Positions 32,580 to 45,600 of a stretch of 64,000 nucleotides of DNA are shown piece after piece. The position numbers and the translations under genes are program-made. The stretch comes from Mactra quadrangularis (lineage: Eukaryota > Mollusca > Bivalvia > Venerida > Mactridae): NCBI GenBank assembly GCA_025267735.1, contig CM046294.1, forward strand, positions 38,501,570 through 38,565,569, given 5' to 3'. The notes beneath the pieces were generated by a model. That model did no database searches and had not been told where the DNA came from. It worked only from the letters and a program-made list of their open reading frames with translations. Each line of letters opens with the position of its first letter. Within the stretch, counting starts at the first letter, position 1.

Positions 32580-35500
32580 AACACCTGTGATTTCATGCCT
32601 TTATGACAATTAAGAAATTTCGAACTATTTTGTCACCGTCGTACATATACTATCATAACTGACACATTAGCCATTAATATGAGGGAAGTAACTACGTAGT
32701 TATTTCAATGCAGGGTTGATAGTCAACCTATCATAAGTAATGAACATTTTTATGACGTTGTTGCTTTCCTTTATAAACTGTTCTATGAGTGGCTTAGTAC
32801 ATATTTTACTTTTTCTGTTTTGCGTTTGCATGCTTTTGCTTTACTCTTTTTTACACTACATGTGCAAACTATCTTTATATTTTTGAACTGTAAAATAACG
32901 TTGTTCTATAATGAAATTTGAAGTGTGCAACTATTCACAGCTTGTATATATATGTGTTATATATAAATCAATCGTGATTGTTAATCTTGATATAAAGAGG
33001 GGTATATAGGAATTTTATGGCTGTTATCTAATCCAATATTTCCGATATATATTACCAACTTACCATTTAACAGAGTATTGCAGTGAGGAGTGGTGGCAGT
33101 GGAGAGTGGTAAATAAATAGTACTGTAGAAAATCACGTTAAATAATTATGACTCTATCCCTTAACATACTTACCATTCAAAATTACATTTAATGATATCA
33201 GCTCAATGTTTTTCAGCTGTCGTATTTGAAAAAAATGTTTTATTTTTTTAAATCAACAGCTTTTTGTCACAAAAAGGCATTTCAAAGATAACTATATTTG
33301 TTTGGCTGTGTAAATCAATAGAAAACTGAAATACAAATACAGAATTGACTATAATGTTAAAGAGTCGAATCAGACATTTACTCCCGGAAAGACGATGATA
33401 ATTCATGCTTAATATAATTCGCCATTAGCAGGCATAAAACAAATTTGACGGTAACAGAAACGATTTCTCTAGTGTATTGTTTTTTCTGCGTAAAACTAAC
33501 CATCATGCTAGGATTTTTTAACGGTTATAATGATTTAAAGTTAAAACTTTGTAATCATATTAAAACGTTTTACTTTTGTCGGTCAGAGCCCGCTAATACC
33601 TGTAGTTACGTTACGGAACAGATAAAGACCAAAATTCCGTACCGAAAACGGCCGTTTTTCATGATCAGTAGAAAAAGTCTACCTCTGCAGAGCAACACCT
33701 CTGCAGAGCGACACTTTTTTCGAACTCCGCCGAAAGTCGCTCTACAGAGGTTACACTGTACCACATACAAGAATCCCCATGACAAGTGATAATGACTGTA
33801 AAGCCAGTGAATGTGCATAAGCACAAAAAATATATTTTAACCCTATTATTCATAAACCGGATTGGACAGTTATGTCATGTAAATGCAGGAGTTAATAAAA
33901 GGAGAAATAAAAATATCCATTATTAAATGTCTTATAAACATCAACGTGTTAACTATTGGTATTGAAATGACAAATGCATGATATTCCATTTAGTCATTTC
34001 TTATTAAATATGCAATAAGTGACACGTAAAAAAGTATTAAATATATCCATTATCATAATTACTATTCATCTTTACATGTAATGATATCAGCTCAATTTAT
34101 CCCGGGGCCGTGTTTAAAACATGTTTTATTTTTTTAATCAACAGTGTTTTTGTTACAAAAAATATGTCAAAGATAACTATATTTATTTGACTAAGTATTC
34201 AAAAGAAGATTAAAATACAAACAGAGTAGCACTCAGTAGAATTAACTATGATTTTTAAATTATCAGCTTAGATTGGTCACTTATTTTTTATGAAATTCTG
34301 ACGAACACACCAAACATAAGGCTAAATAGCGTCGTTAGATTCTTCTAAAATGGTAGTGTCTGTTTTGATTATTCATTTTAGGAATGGATATTTGGCCGCT
34401 GAATAGGATTTTGTGAAATACACTCCAACTTCAATGGCGAAAATTAGCAAAGTCCTCCATGAATACATCTACGTTCGTGGAGATGCGTTTATGGCAGTGT
34501 TTCAAATCAAAAGATATGCAACGATTTCGGTCGAAGAAGGATGAATCCGTTCTGGTGCCTTCAAAATTCAAATATTCAATATATAAATTCTCGGTATAGG
34601 AAAACGTTGATGATGATAAACCTCGGAGGGTGAGTCAAATTGTAAAATAATTGTCCAGAAAAAAGTGTAAGGTGAATAAGACACCGTTCTGTACATATCT
34701 AAGAGGTGATAAATTGCGTCACATCGAGTTGAACATAAAAAATATAATATCACCAAGTTTGCAAAACAATGTATGAGGTAAATATACAATATTTGTGTAT
34801 CATCATTTTCAAAATGTAACTTATTATTTACATTGTAACATCACGTTTGTTGAGTTTCTTACTGTCCTTGTAACACCATGTATTATGTATAAGCGAGGTA
34901 ATACGTATTTTTCAAATGTTAAAATGTGTACTGAGTTACTCCCCTTTGCTAAATGCATTAGATATTGTAGCTCGACCATGTAAAAAGTTCTCAACAACTT
35001 TGATGAATCAATCTCAAGTTACACTAGTCACCGGTTCTGCATTAGCATGTCTGTTTCTTGCCGAATGGAACAACGAGGTGTGTTTTGGATGTGGATCTAA
35101 CCACGCGGGGCGGACCATTTAAATATTTCTAGTTTAACGCCGTTATGTATTGGTTACGGCTGCTGAGCTTAGCTGTATTGTATAGGCACAATACTGAATA
35201 GTAATACCATATTGTATATACATACATTAATAAACATGTATATTATTCATAAAACAAGCAAGTTTACTTTGTTATTTATTTCTGAATAAACAGTTACAAA
35301 GCAGTGTATATCAATAAGTCAAACAGTGACAAGCAAATAACAAATTTGGCAGTTAAGGATAATCGATTAAAGGAAAACACTAAGTAACATAATGTCATAA
35401 GATTAATTAATAATTACGTGAAGCAAAGTATTGTAACATATGGTACTTTACGCGACAATTAAATGATGATTCAGTCACATCGTGAAGCCCACCTTGTCGT

Positions 35501-36740
35501 CCAATTCACTGTCGCTGGATAACATAATTGACAATTTGCCGGACCTGCCATTTCTGAATATTCGTACTCTGTTCACCAATGAAAGGATTGTCGTATTATT
35601 GGAAAAAATAGTCGCTTGTCTTTGGACTTAAGACTACTGTTCTGCACATATAAACCGCTTGTCTGAGGGCGTGGGTATTGTAGCCTCGGCGTAATGATAG
35701 AACTAACGAAAGGATTATCGTATTCTTGCACAAAAACAGTCGTTTGTCGTTGGACTTAGATTTACTTTGCTATACAGATTAGCTGCTTATCCGAGGTCGT
35801 GGGTGTAGTAACCTCGGCGGAATGACAGTGCTATACCACGGTTTGAAACAAGTCCTTTGTACATATACACATCAGTGCCTTACTTGATAAAAAGTTAGGT
35901 TGAGGAGTTTCCGTAGAACATGATTAATATTCAACTCAAAGAAGACAAACATTGTTAAATTTTCATGTGGCATAATAATAAAACATTATATAACATTTTT
36001 GTTGCATCAGTCACAACCATTAGCGTGACCGGATAGAGCGTCGTTTTCAGGCTTTTTAAAATACATTTTTTTATCCGATTTTTACTCTAAATTGTGTCTG
36101 TTAGTTTTTAAGCGTGTATAAAAACCCTCCTTTTTGCATAATTATAATGCAATAATCTGTAAACACGATTACATATAAGTAGACGGTGATCCAATACCGT
36201 GACAGACCTGGATAATCACAAATATTTACACAATATCAACACTAAAAACAACTAAATGAAGACATTAAAATCAAATATACAAAGAATAAGCATTACAATG
36301 AATTAGTTATTTTATAACAATATGACAACATATTTTAAGGTGCTATAACATAAAACATAATAAATATTACAACATATACACTATGTTACTGAAAAGTATC
36401 ATTTAATTTTAATTTAAACTTGTCCAGAGTTCAATGTTGATTGAATTATTACCAAGTGTCCAGTTGAATAAAACTAATGCATTGTATAATCTTTAACACT
36501 ATATTATGTCACTGAATTTACTGTTTTATAGTTTCAATTCATTATACAACATTTTTAATCATATCAAAAGTAGACTTAAGCATTGCAATATATTAAGATC
36601 ATATTTGTTTAAATTGTAATGTCATAAGAAACGATCTTCTGAAAAAAGTTAGTTCATACCATGTATACACAATTTAGTTACGTATTATTTGTTATTCAGA
36701 CAAGCGAAACTTTTATCACTAAATGCTCTAATGCAGATGT
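32580..36740. other. Non-coding DNA downstream of IgSF-2
   Basis: Duplicate of 3.5-7.3 kb. It contains an extra internal direct duplication: 33150-33310 and 34060-34210 both align to 4610-4770 (shared block TGATATCAGCTCAA...TTTTATTTTTTTAA). A small inverted repeat lies at 33690-33745 (CCTCTGCAGAGCGAC / GTCGCTCTACAGAGG). No gene. Confidence 0.6.
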
Positions 36741-36756
36741 TTAAATTTGATACATG

Positions 36757-36762
36757 TTTATT
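36757..36762 (-). terminator. Candidate poly(A) signal of IgSF-2
   Basis: Minus-strand AATAAA about 320 nt past the stop, at the position matching the IgSF-1 candidate. Confidence 0.35.
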
Positions 36763-37078
36763 ACAGTTGGTTATCTAAGTAAATATGTAAAAACAAAACA
36801 AACAAAAAACAAACACACGGATATCACTTAACAAAACCAGTAAAAATATTGAAAACCTAAATACAAAGTAAAATGCAAATAAAACATTGTGCAAATATGA
36901 AAAGATGAAATAAATGTTTGAAATGTATTAGTAATAAAAAGTAAATACGTTGCACTCTATGAGCGAAGTAAGTATAACACACATGCATCTATGTACACAA
37001 AATGTTCCTCAAGTTTTTACTCTTCAATTCATACAAGTGTACGCGTTGATTACTACACAATATATTATGTTATGCGTG

Positions 37079-39609
37079 TTATTTCTGTTCCTCTTCGTCA
37101 CTTTCAGGAAGTGGATCAGCTTTCTTTGTAAAATCAACAAGATCATACGGTGTAGGATCATCACCAAGAATAACCATCTTCTCCCCTGGTGGTTTATCTT
37201 TGAATACAAGATCAGCATAAATCAAGCCATCTTGGTTGACAATCTTCAACTGTAAATTAGATTATAAATCTTGATCATAAAATGTGTGTTACTATAAATT
37301 AGTTTTACAGAGATAAATCAATCAAAAAGCATGTTCAAATTTGTATAAATATTAGTTTCGATATATTACGATATGTAAAACGAAAAACAATGCCAAGCAA
37401 ATCATTTAAAGTATTTTCTGTATTGAAATAAGATGAGACAAAAGGATAAATGGAAGTTAATGGTCAACACAAATTGGGATTTGCAACTTACTCTTGGATC
37501 ATTCAAACATGGTATGTATATATCAGATTGTTTACCTTTGGTTGTTCCGCTGGTGGTTTTGGTGGAAGTTGTTTGCCAGCATCTTTCTTATTTGGGTTAT
37601 TCTCAAGTTCCACATTCTCGTATACATCACCTATTGAAGTATTATATATGTATAATATAACATAAGATATATACCCTTATGTATCTAAATTAGAATTGTA
37701 AATTTAGACACAGTTATTTATGAAAAAAAAGAAAATATGCAGTGTGTTTACTCCATGCATTAAAAAGATTATATAAGTATTTTTTTGTCAAGATATAATG
37801 AATGAGTTAAAACAGAACGATTTTGGAAAGTTGCTTGTGTTTTATGCATCGTGTTGGCTTAGATACTATTTAAGACTAAAGACTAAGTATCTACAATTGA
37901 CAAGTCCAGATCTCTTGACTAAGTTATAACATGTAAAAGTACTTAACATTGTACTTTGATGCGATTGTGAAAAAACATAATTTACGTCTATCATCTTATA
38001 TTACAGAAAATGATAAAATCTATCATACATACCTTCCTTTTGTTTGCCTTTTTCGTTTGTAGATTTACCTTTTCCTCCCTTACCTAAAACAATCCATCAT
38101 ACAATTTTTACATTCAAACAAAATATTTATTCATTGTATTGTCATGCTACATGATACTCAAACTTAAGAATTTAAACAATAGAAATTATCAAGATGAAAC
38201 TTGAAGAACTCTAACAAAGCAAATGTAAAGTAGGACAATTTATATTTCTGTACAGTTTGTTTACATCTCCATTCAGTACAATTACTGCATGAATGAATAT
38301 GACCTTTCAATTCATACGTATGACACGGAAGATTAATAAAATACCTTGTCCCTTTGTCTTGTTCACGACAGAATATATGTCTCCATTACCCGCGGCATTG
38401 GTTTTGTTAGGTTTTACTGGTTTAGAGTAAATATCAGTTGGTGTTGAGGCTGATGTTGAGGCAACTGGTGCAACATTACTTGATGATGCATACATTGGAT
38501 TGTCTACTAAACCTGTAAATATCAATACACAATTTTGGAGTACATAAATTTACATTAAGGTATGCTGAAAAGTAATATCTTCCTCAAAGTACAATTAATC
38601 ATTTATGCGGTATTTATGAGGCAATACCTTTAGAAAAATGTAGAGCACAGGATTTGTAATTTACAGTTAGATTCCCGACGATGTGTTATAATATGAGATG
38701 TGGATATTTAAGATAAATTTACATCTGAAGATAGAAAAGCAGTTTGCTGTCAAAACTGAAGTTTTCCAGCCATGAAAATGCAATTCTATTACATGATTGA
38801 AAAAATAATGGTTCTTTAGATTTTGTATTTAAGTATTAGTAAAAATACAAATGTAGAGATTGATGTTAATGAAAAGCATTTGTTAAGTTTTACGCATGCT
38901 AATTCTCAAAGAAAACTAGCAGTAATTTCCAACCCAAACCATTCATGTTGTTGTTTTATACTTACCATCTTCATCATCCGAGTCCTCAGAAACAGATCTA
39001 CAATATATATGAAATAATATATACAGCGTGTATAATAAAATATAACAGATATTCAAGAGAGAATTAACAATATTATAAGTTAAAAATATATTAGATAGAA
39101 ATAGCAATACAATAATTACAAAATAATACGTATGTGTATAGTTCATCCATTGTATGAAAGTATAGAATTGTTGTACAAAACCAGTAGTTTTTGATCGGTA
39201 TTGTTACAGTATTTGTTTTCTTTTGTTGGGTTAAACGCCGTAGCGACACATATTATAGTTCATATAACGGCGGTCAGTCAACCTAATCACTCCTCTTGGA
39301 AAGGCTAAACCTATCTCTGGATTTAGCTGTTAACCAACTACTAAGCACTTACCTTCGTCAGTGCCTGACAACTGCCCTACATTATTAAAAATCATTAGTA
39401 GCCGGGAGAATGACCGTAGAAATAAGTTCATGACCAAGCTCAACGAAAGTATGCCCCGCCCGGGAATCCAACCCACGACACCTCGATCAGTAGTCTTGCG
39501 ACTTATTGTTACAGTAGATCATTCATAAATTTATTGTACAATCAAATAGACATTGAAAATAATAATACTTAGAAATACCTTCGAACGTTTTGCCTATCAG
39601 CGCCATTTT
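37079..39609 (-). CDS. IgSF-2 exons 14-19: cytoplasmic tail
   Basis: Exons 39579-39609, 38966-38997, 38345-38512, 38033-38083, 37536-37630 and 37079-37249. The tail has NPMY, DIYSKPV, DIYSVV, DVYENV, PPKPPAEQPK, LIYADL (ITIM) and TPYDLV (ITSM-like), with stop TAA at 37079-37081. All tyrosine motifs are identical to those of IgSF-1. Confidence 0.88.
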
Positions 39610-42600
39610 CTGCAATTTGAAATTATATACATATAAGATATAACAAAATACTATTATAATACTATTCGTATAATATTACAAGCAATCAAGGAACAAGGAA
39701 AATAAAGAAACTCAAGCACACAATGAAACGACAAGATGTATAACAATGGCTATAGTATTTTAAAAAAATGTATTTTGAGTATAGGGTCAACTTGATGTCA
39801 AAATTTATTGTATTAACATTGCGTGTAAAATCAGATCTAATGATTTCAAACGACTAAATACGTGCTTCATTAACAATGACTTGTTTAGAGTCTATTGTTC
39901 AAAAGTGTATTGTTATCTGATTTTGCATTACCCTTACATAGTAAATATTTCTTTACATGCTGTTTACAAGGAAGAAGAAATAAAATACAAAACAATAAAG
40001 TAAAGTCTGGCTGTATACAAATTGTTCTTTTAAAATATATTGTGGATATTCTTTTGTTACGTATCTATTGTGATGTTGCAGTAGGTAATTATTGTGATGT
40101 TTTGCACAAACGTTAACATAAATAAACAGGAAGAGAAATTTTAGAGTTTTAATCTTATCTTCATACCACCATATAATAATGCAATCTTGCAATTATAGTA
40201 CATTATGTTTCAGGTTAAGCTTAGAAATGATGTTTTAAAACAAATTTTAGATGTACAATTGATAGCAGAGGACTTAGCAGTTAATTTTGATATTGTATTC
40301 GTGCATTTGTGCACGCATATAGAATGTTATTTTTGTTTTATATAGCAACTGTTTGAGGAAGAAAAATGACTTTTTAAATCACAAAACATAGATGTGCACA
40401 TCTAACTATTGGATGTAACTTAATACTAGTAAATATCTAAACGAGACAATGGATTGACTACAAACTTACTTTTAAGCACATAGAAAATTGAATGTAAATA
40501 TTTATATTGCCGAAATACCTACATACCTTTAAACAGTGGATATCTTCTGATAATGAATACTATAACTATAACAATCACAATACAACCAATAACACCACCA
40601 GCAATACCACCGATCAATGCTCCAGGTATAGGTGTAAGATTATCAATGGCTGGAATAACACAAAACAAAAGTTCGACGTGCAAGTATTGTTAGTATGAAT
40701 ATATTACAATACTACTGACATAAACGCAATTAAATATATATATATATATATATATACCAGTGTTCAAAGATTGAGTACTAAGTTATTTTTTCAAAATCTT
40801 TATTGAAAATAAAATGTTTTACATTTGTTTACTTCAATTGCACTCATTGGCATATATTCAAATTAATACAGCAACTAAAATTGAAACGCAATGCAATGTC
40901 ATATCAATTGTTTTGTCTTAATTGTACTAGGGGGGGGGGTTGTTAATTTGACTTTTTTATGGGACCCTGTTTAAAAAATGCTACATGTACTGACATGTAA
41001 GGAAAAGCATATCTTTTTAATTTCTGACCCCATTAACCCCCCTGTACATACCCTCTGAAGGTTGGCCACGCCCATGTTCACATAAATTACCAGTTTTTTT
41101 ACATTTAATTGCAATAAGTTGTATGGTATTGGACTGCAATACGTAATTTTATAGGTTTATTAAGGTGTTGAGTTCAAATATGAAGTCAAAAACAAAATTA
41201 ATCAAACCAATATGGCTGAAAATTCAAAATGGCCGCCAAAAAACCATAGTACAAACATATTCCGGAGTTTATTTATCCTGGACATTTAATATGTTGAATC
41301 ATGCCTGCAATATGTCTAGCTATAGGTTTCTTTGATAATGAATTCAGATATGAAGTAAAAAAACTTAATTTAAGAAACCACTATGGCGAGAAATTCAAAA
41401 TGCTGCCAAATTAAACCCATTTTTGGGCATATTAGGGTAATTATTTATACTGGACATTCAATATGTTGATTCATACATGCAATATGTCCAGAAATATGTT
41501 TTTTTTAAGGTGATGAATTCAAAAAGGAAGTTAATTTAAGAAACCAAAATGGCGAGAAATTCAAAATGGCTGCCAAAAACCTAGTTTGTTTTAGCATATT
41601 CGGGTAATTACTTATCCTGGCATTCAATGTGTTGAATCATTCTAACATTATGTCATAAGTTTGTTAGGGTAATTAGTTCAAATATGAAGTCAAAACTAAT
41701 TTAAACAACCCAATATGACCAAAAATTCAAAATGGCTACCAAAATAACACATTTTCAATGTATACTGATTATCAATGGTCAAATCTATATGTTGAATCAT
41801 GGTTTGTTATCACTCTTAATGCAATTGTTTAGATTATTTGTAAAATAATAAAGCAAATAATCATATATAGCATATAATAATCTGTTTTGCAAGAATTTGT
41901 ATCTTAATATTTAATGAGGTATGTCAGTTCAACACGAAAGTCAGACCTGACATTGCTCAAATAAATTTTCAGATTGGTGGCCTACACTTTCAAAGGCTAT
42001 CGTAAAGATCCATTAATTTACATATTTTCCATAGTCCAATAGTGTAATGTTAAATTATACATCATCAGGCAACTCATATATATATCTAACATAGGCACGC
42101 GCGTTTTTACTCTTTTTTTAATGTGACGTCATCTATGCTTTATTATTCAACAAAATATAGCTCGTGACGGCTGTTGAAATTTTACTCCCCACGTTAAATG
42201 CGCAAAGCCGAAAATGGCGCCCGAGTTTATAAGGGTTGACTTTTACAAATTGGTTTCTATTCTATAATTAAGATTTTAATATTTTTTGTTCGGATTAAGA
42301 AACACCTATCTGTGAGAATTGTGTAAATAAATGCTATTTTCGGCCTTTGAACTGGGGTGGATTTCAACAGCATGACGTTTCTGACAGTTAAAAATAGTTA
42401 TATAAATATATCTTTTATACGGATGTATTTAACGATGTTAGAATCGAAATAACTTACAGTTGTCTATATTTTGTTGTCTAATAAAATATAGGCACTCGTT
42501 TGATGCGCTTATTAAATCACTCGTGCTAAAGCACTCGTGATTTAATCATACGCGCATCACAACTCGTGCCTATATTTTATTAGACAACAAAATATGGACA

Positions 42601-45600
42601 ACTGTAAGTTATTTCTTAAATATACGAGTAGTCAAATGACCATGGAAAATAGCTGCACATTTGGTTAAAATATGTAATCTTAAAGGTTTTGTGTTTAAGT
42701 TCTTGTAGTATTGTTTCTATAGAAAATGTACCAAATGTTTTCTGCTCATCCTGATCAGTAATGGAGAAACCATTTTTTACCTGTTTGTATTTATAAGTTT
42801 ATGTCTTTACATAAAAATTATCATTAGTTACAAAGTGTATGAAATTTGAGCTAAAAAGGATTCCTGTCTGTTTTAGCATTCATGAGAGATTCAAAGGTTT
42901 AATCAATTAACACATTGGATTTGGCTTGGTTTGGCTGTGGTTGTATAAACCACCGCTCAAAAAAGTAATTGCCTATTTCAATTATTGTTTTCTTTACTTT
43001 TCTTTTACTCGGTTGTCACTTAAGCAATCTCATTTTCTAATCATGGAATGTCTTGCATTTGTTTCAACCGTGCACAGTTGGCCAAATAATTGAACACTAT
43101 CATCTCAAGCATTAGTTTTTAGGGCTAGTTAAAAGAAATGCAAGTAAGTATAAACAAACTAATAGAGATATAACCAAAATTGCAAATAAGAATTAAAGGG
43201 AATGACACAATTGCTATAGTGATATTGGAAAATTGGAGAATACAATTCTTTGAATATCTGAAAGCTATTGTTGGTTCATTTACTTTCTGTGAAGATTTTG
43301 ATACATACATAAGCCAAACTTAATAAAAATAGAAACAGAGAAAGTAAATTAATTGCATCTAGAAATCTGATAAGCTATAAAGTCATTATTTACCAAGAAA
43401 TCATTGCTTTATTATATTTTCAGAATTTAACAACACAACACAGTCTTGTTAAAAAAAGTCGCAATCTATATTGTAGCTTAGATTCTTGATACAGGATAGC
43501 ATACAGCCATCACCCATGATGATCATTTGGTTAATAATATCTATAAAATTTCCTGGGAATTTTAACTCTACTTTTCAAACAAAGTGCCAAGACATTTCCT
43601 ACGCACATACTCATCAACACCTTAATGAAGTAAAGCAATCAAAGAAACATTTTTCAATCAAGACATCATGTGTGCCGCTGGTGAGGTTGGAACGAATGAC
43701 CTCTCAGACCTTAACCTCTAATCATATCTCCAGAGCTCTACCTCAGCTACATAATGAATAAAATATATTTGCACACTAATAATCAAGTGTCATAACTTTG
43801 GTCTTCTGTTAAGATTTTATTAACTAGAGTTAATTTATAAGTTGCGTAACATGTTTAAAGTGTGCCGTTTATAACTGAAATATGATTTATTTTGGCGGCC
43901 ATTTTGAATTTTCAGCCATTTTAGTTTGTTAAATTTAGTTTTCGAGTTAATATTTGAACTAAGCACCATAAAACACATTTAGATTGCTATATTGCAGGCA
44001 TGATTCAACATATTAAATGCCCAGTAAATATAATACCTAAATATGTCCAAAATTTGGGTCATTTTGGCAGCCATTTTTAATTTTCTGCCATATTAAGTTG
44101 TTTAATTTAGATTTTGACTTTATATTTGAACTCAGCAGCCTAACAAACATACATATTGATATATTGAAAGCCTATAAGAATTGATTTATAACAGTTGGAT
44201 ATAAAAAATTGTTATTTTGTGTAAAATGGGCGTGTCCGACTTTCAAGGGGTATGTACAGGGGGGTTAATGGGGTCACGCAAAATTGTTTGTTGTTGATTC
44301 TATTATCATATTGATGGCACCATATTTCAAGTAGGGTCTCACATTGTTATATTTAAAAAATGAAATTAACACCCCCCCCCCCTAATTGTACCGATATAAG
44401 TCAGTCATCGTGTATAGAATAATGACAAATAAAATAAATATGACAATTTAAATTTTTACATCCAATACATATGTGTATTGATATGTATTAAGACCACAAT
44501 AAAAATGAGTTACCTTTTGTTCTGGTGATTAAAACACTTGACTCAGTCGAATTTCCTTTCACATTAGAAGCAAATATGATCACATCATATTGTGTGTTCT
44601 CTAGTAAACCAGTCAGTGTGATGTTCATTGTAGGTTCACCATTGTCAGACACACTGAGATAGTTCCAGACTGTATCAGAACTCTTCTTATACTTGATGTA
44701 AAACTGTTGAGAAGGTCCATTATCAAATCCTGGTTTCCATTGAATATGTATTGATGATGTTGTTGTTAGACCTACAATGTGTCTTAAGCCTGTTGGGGTG
44801 TCGGGTTTATCTGTTGGAAACAAATTCATATAATATTGTTAATTATCTTTAATTGTTGTCATTTCTGGAATAGATGAAATTATCCCAGTCGTATCATTGA
44901 TGTTAAAATTCCAAATGATAATGCTATATAGCAACACAATGATATGAAATAAATTGAACAATTGTAATTCATTCCTCTTTTGCAATAATATGAACCTATT
45001 TTTGAAGTTGAAGTTTTAACAAATACGATGCATTTAGTAAAACTTTTGTTCTAAGTTTGTTGTATAACTTAATAGATATTAATTTTCAATAGTGACACCA
45101 AAAGCTACTAGTATAGCACATTCCAATGAAACATTAAACAATAAGTTAACCTGACACAAACAAAAGCCATCGAAATAGATATTTTAATAAATTACATCTT
45201 ACCAAATGGGGACAGAGTGTAAATCTGTTCTATGTGCCCAAACTGATTCTTTACAATCACTTTATAATTTGTAAAATCGTTCATACTGACACTGTGTATT
45301 GTCAGGTTAGACTGTAGATTAGCAGACCTAATGGCGAAGTTATTCCCTTCATGTAGAGGAGTCCAATTGTCATCATGAAACTGATACCAGGTAAAGTTTG
45401 GTAATGGATAAGCGATACCATTGAATACTATTGTTACTGTGCTGTTCTTTTCACTTGTAACATTAACATTAATATCGTCTCCTACTCTCGGTAAACCTGA
45501 ATAGTTTAAAATACATTGAAAATTCAGTGCTGATTAATAAAACTGTTTCAACTAATGTTAAGTTCACTGTGTCTGATTTTAATACAACACTTACTATTCA

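Larger units (their letters stand above)
40928..44382. mobile_element. Foldback-type element with long inverted repeats in IgSF-2 intron
   Basis: The ends are TAGGGGGGG... and ...CCCCCCCTA, flanked by ATTGTAC on both sides (7- to 8-bp target duplication). The arms (about 40928-41800 and 43860-44382) are inverted copies, each built of ~170-bp tandem repeats around AATTCAAAATGGCNGCCAAAA. The left arm has about four and the right arm two. The interior holds a nested family-A repeat and a SINE head. IgSF-1 has an unfilled site, TTTAATTGTATATG, at about 11558-11571. Confidence 0.82.

Noticed and set aside
33445..33789. 114-codon plus-strand open frame
   Set aside because: Lies in a region with small inverted repeats and no counterpart in unit 1; composition looks non-coding.
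43486..43761. 91-codon plus-strand open frame in the foldback element
   Set aside because: Its 3' half is the antisense of a tRNA-derived SINE head.
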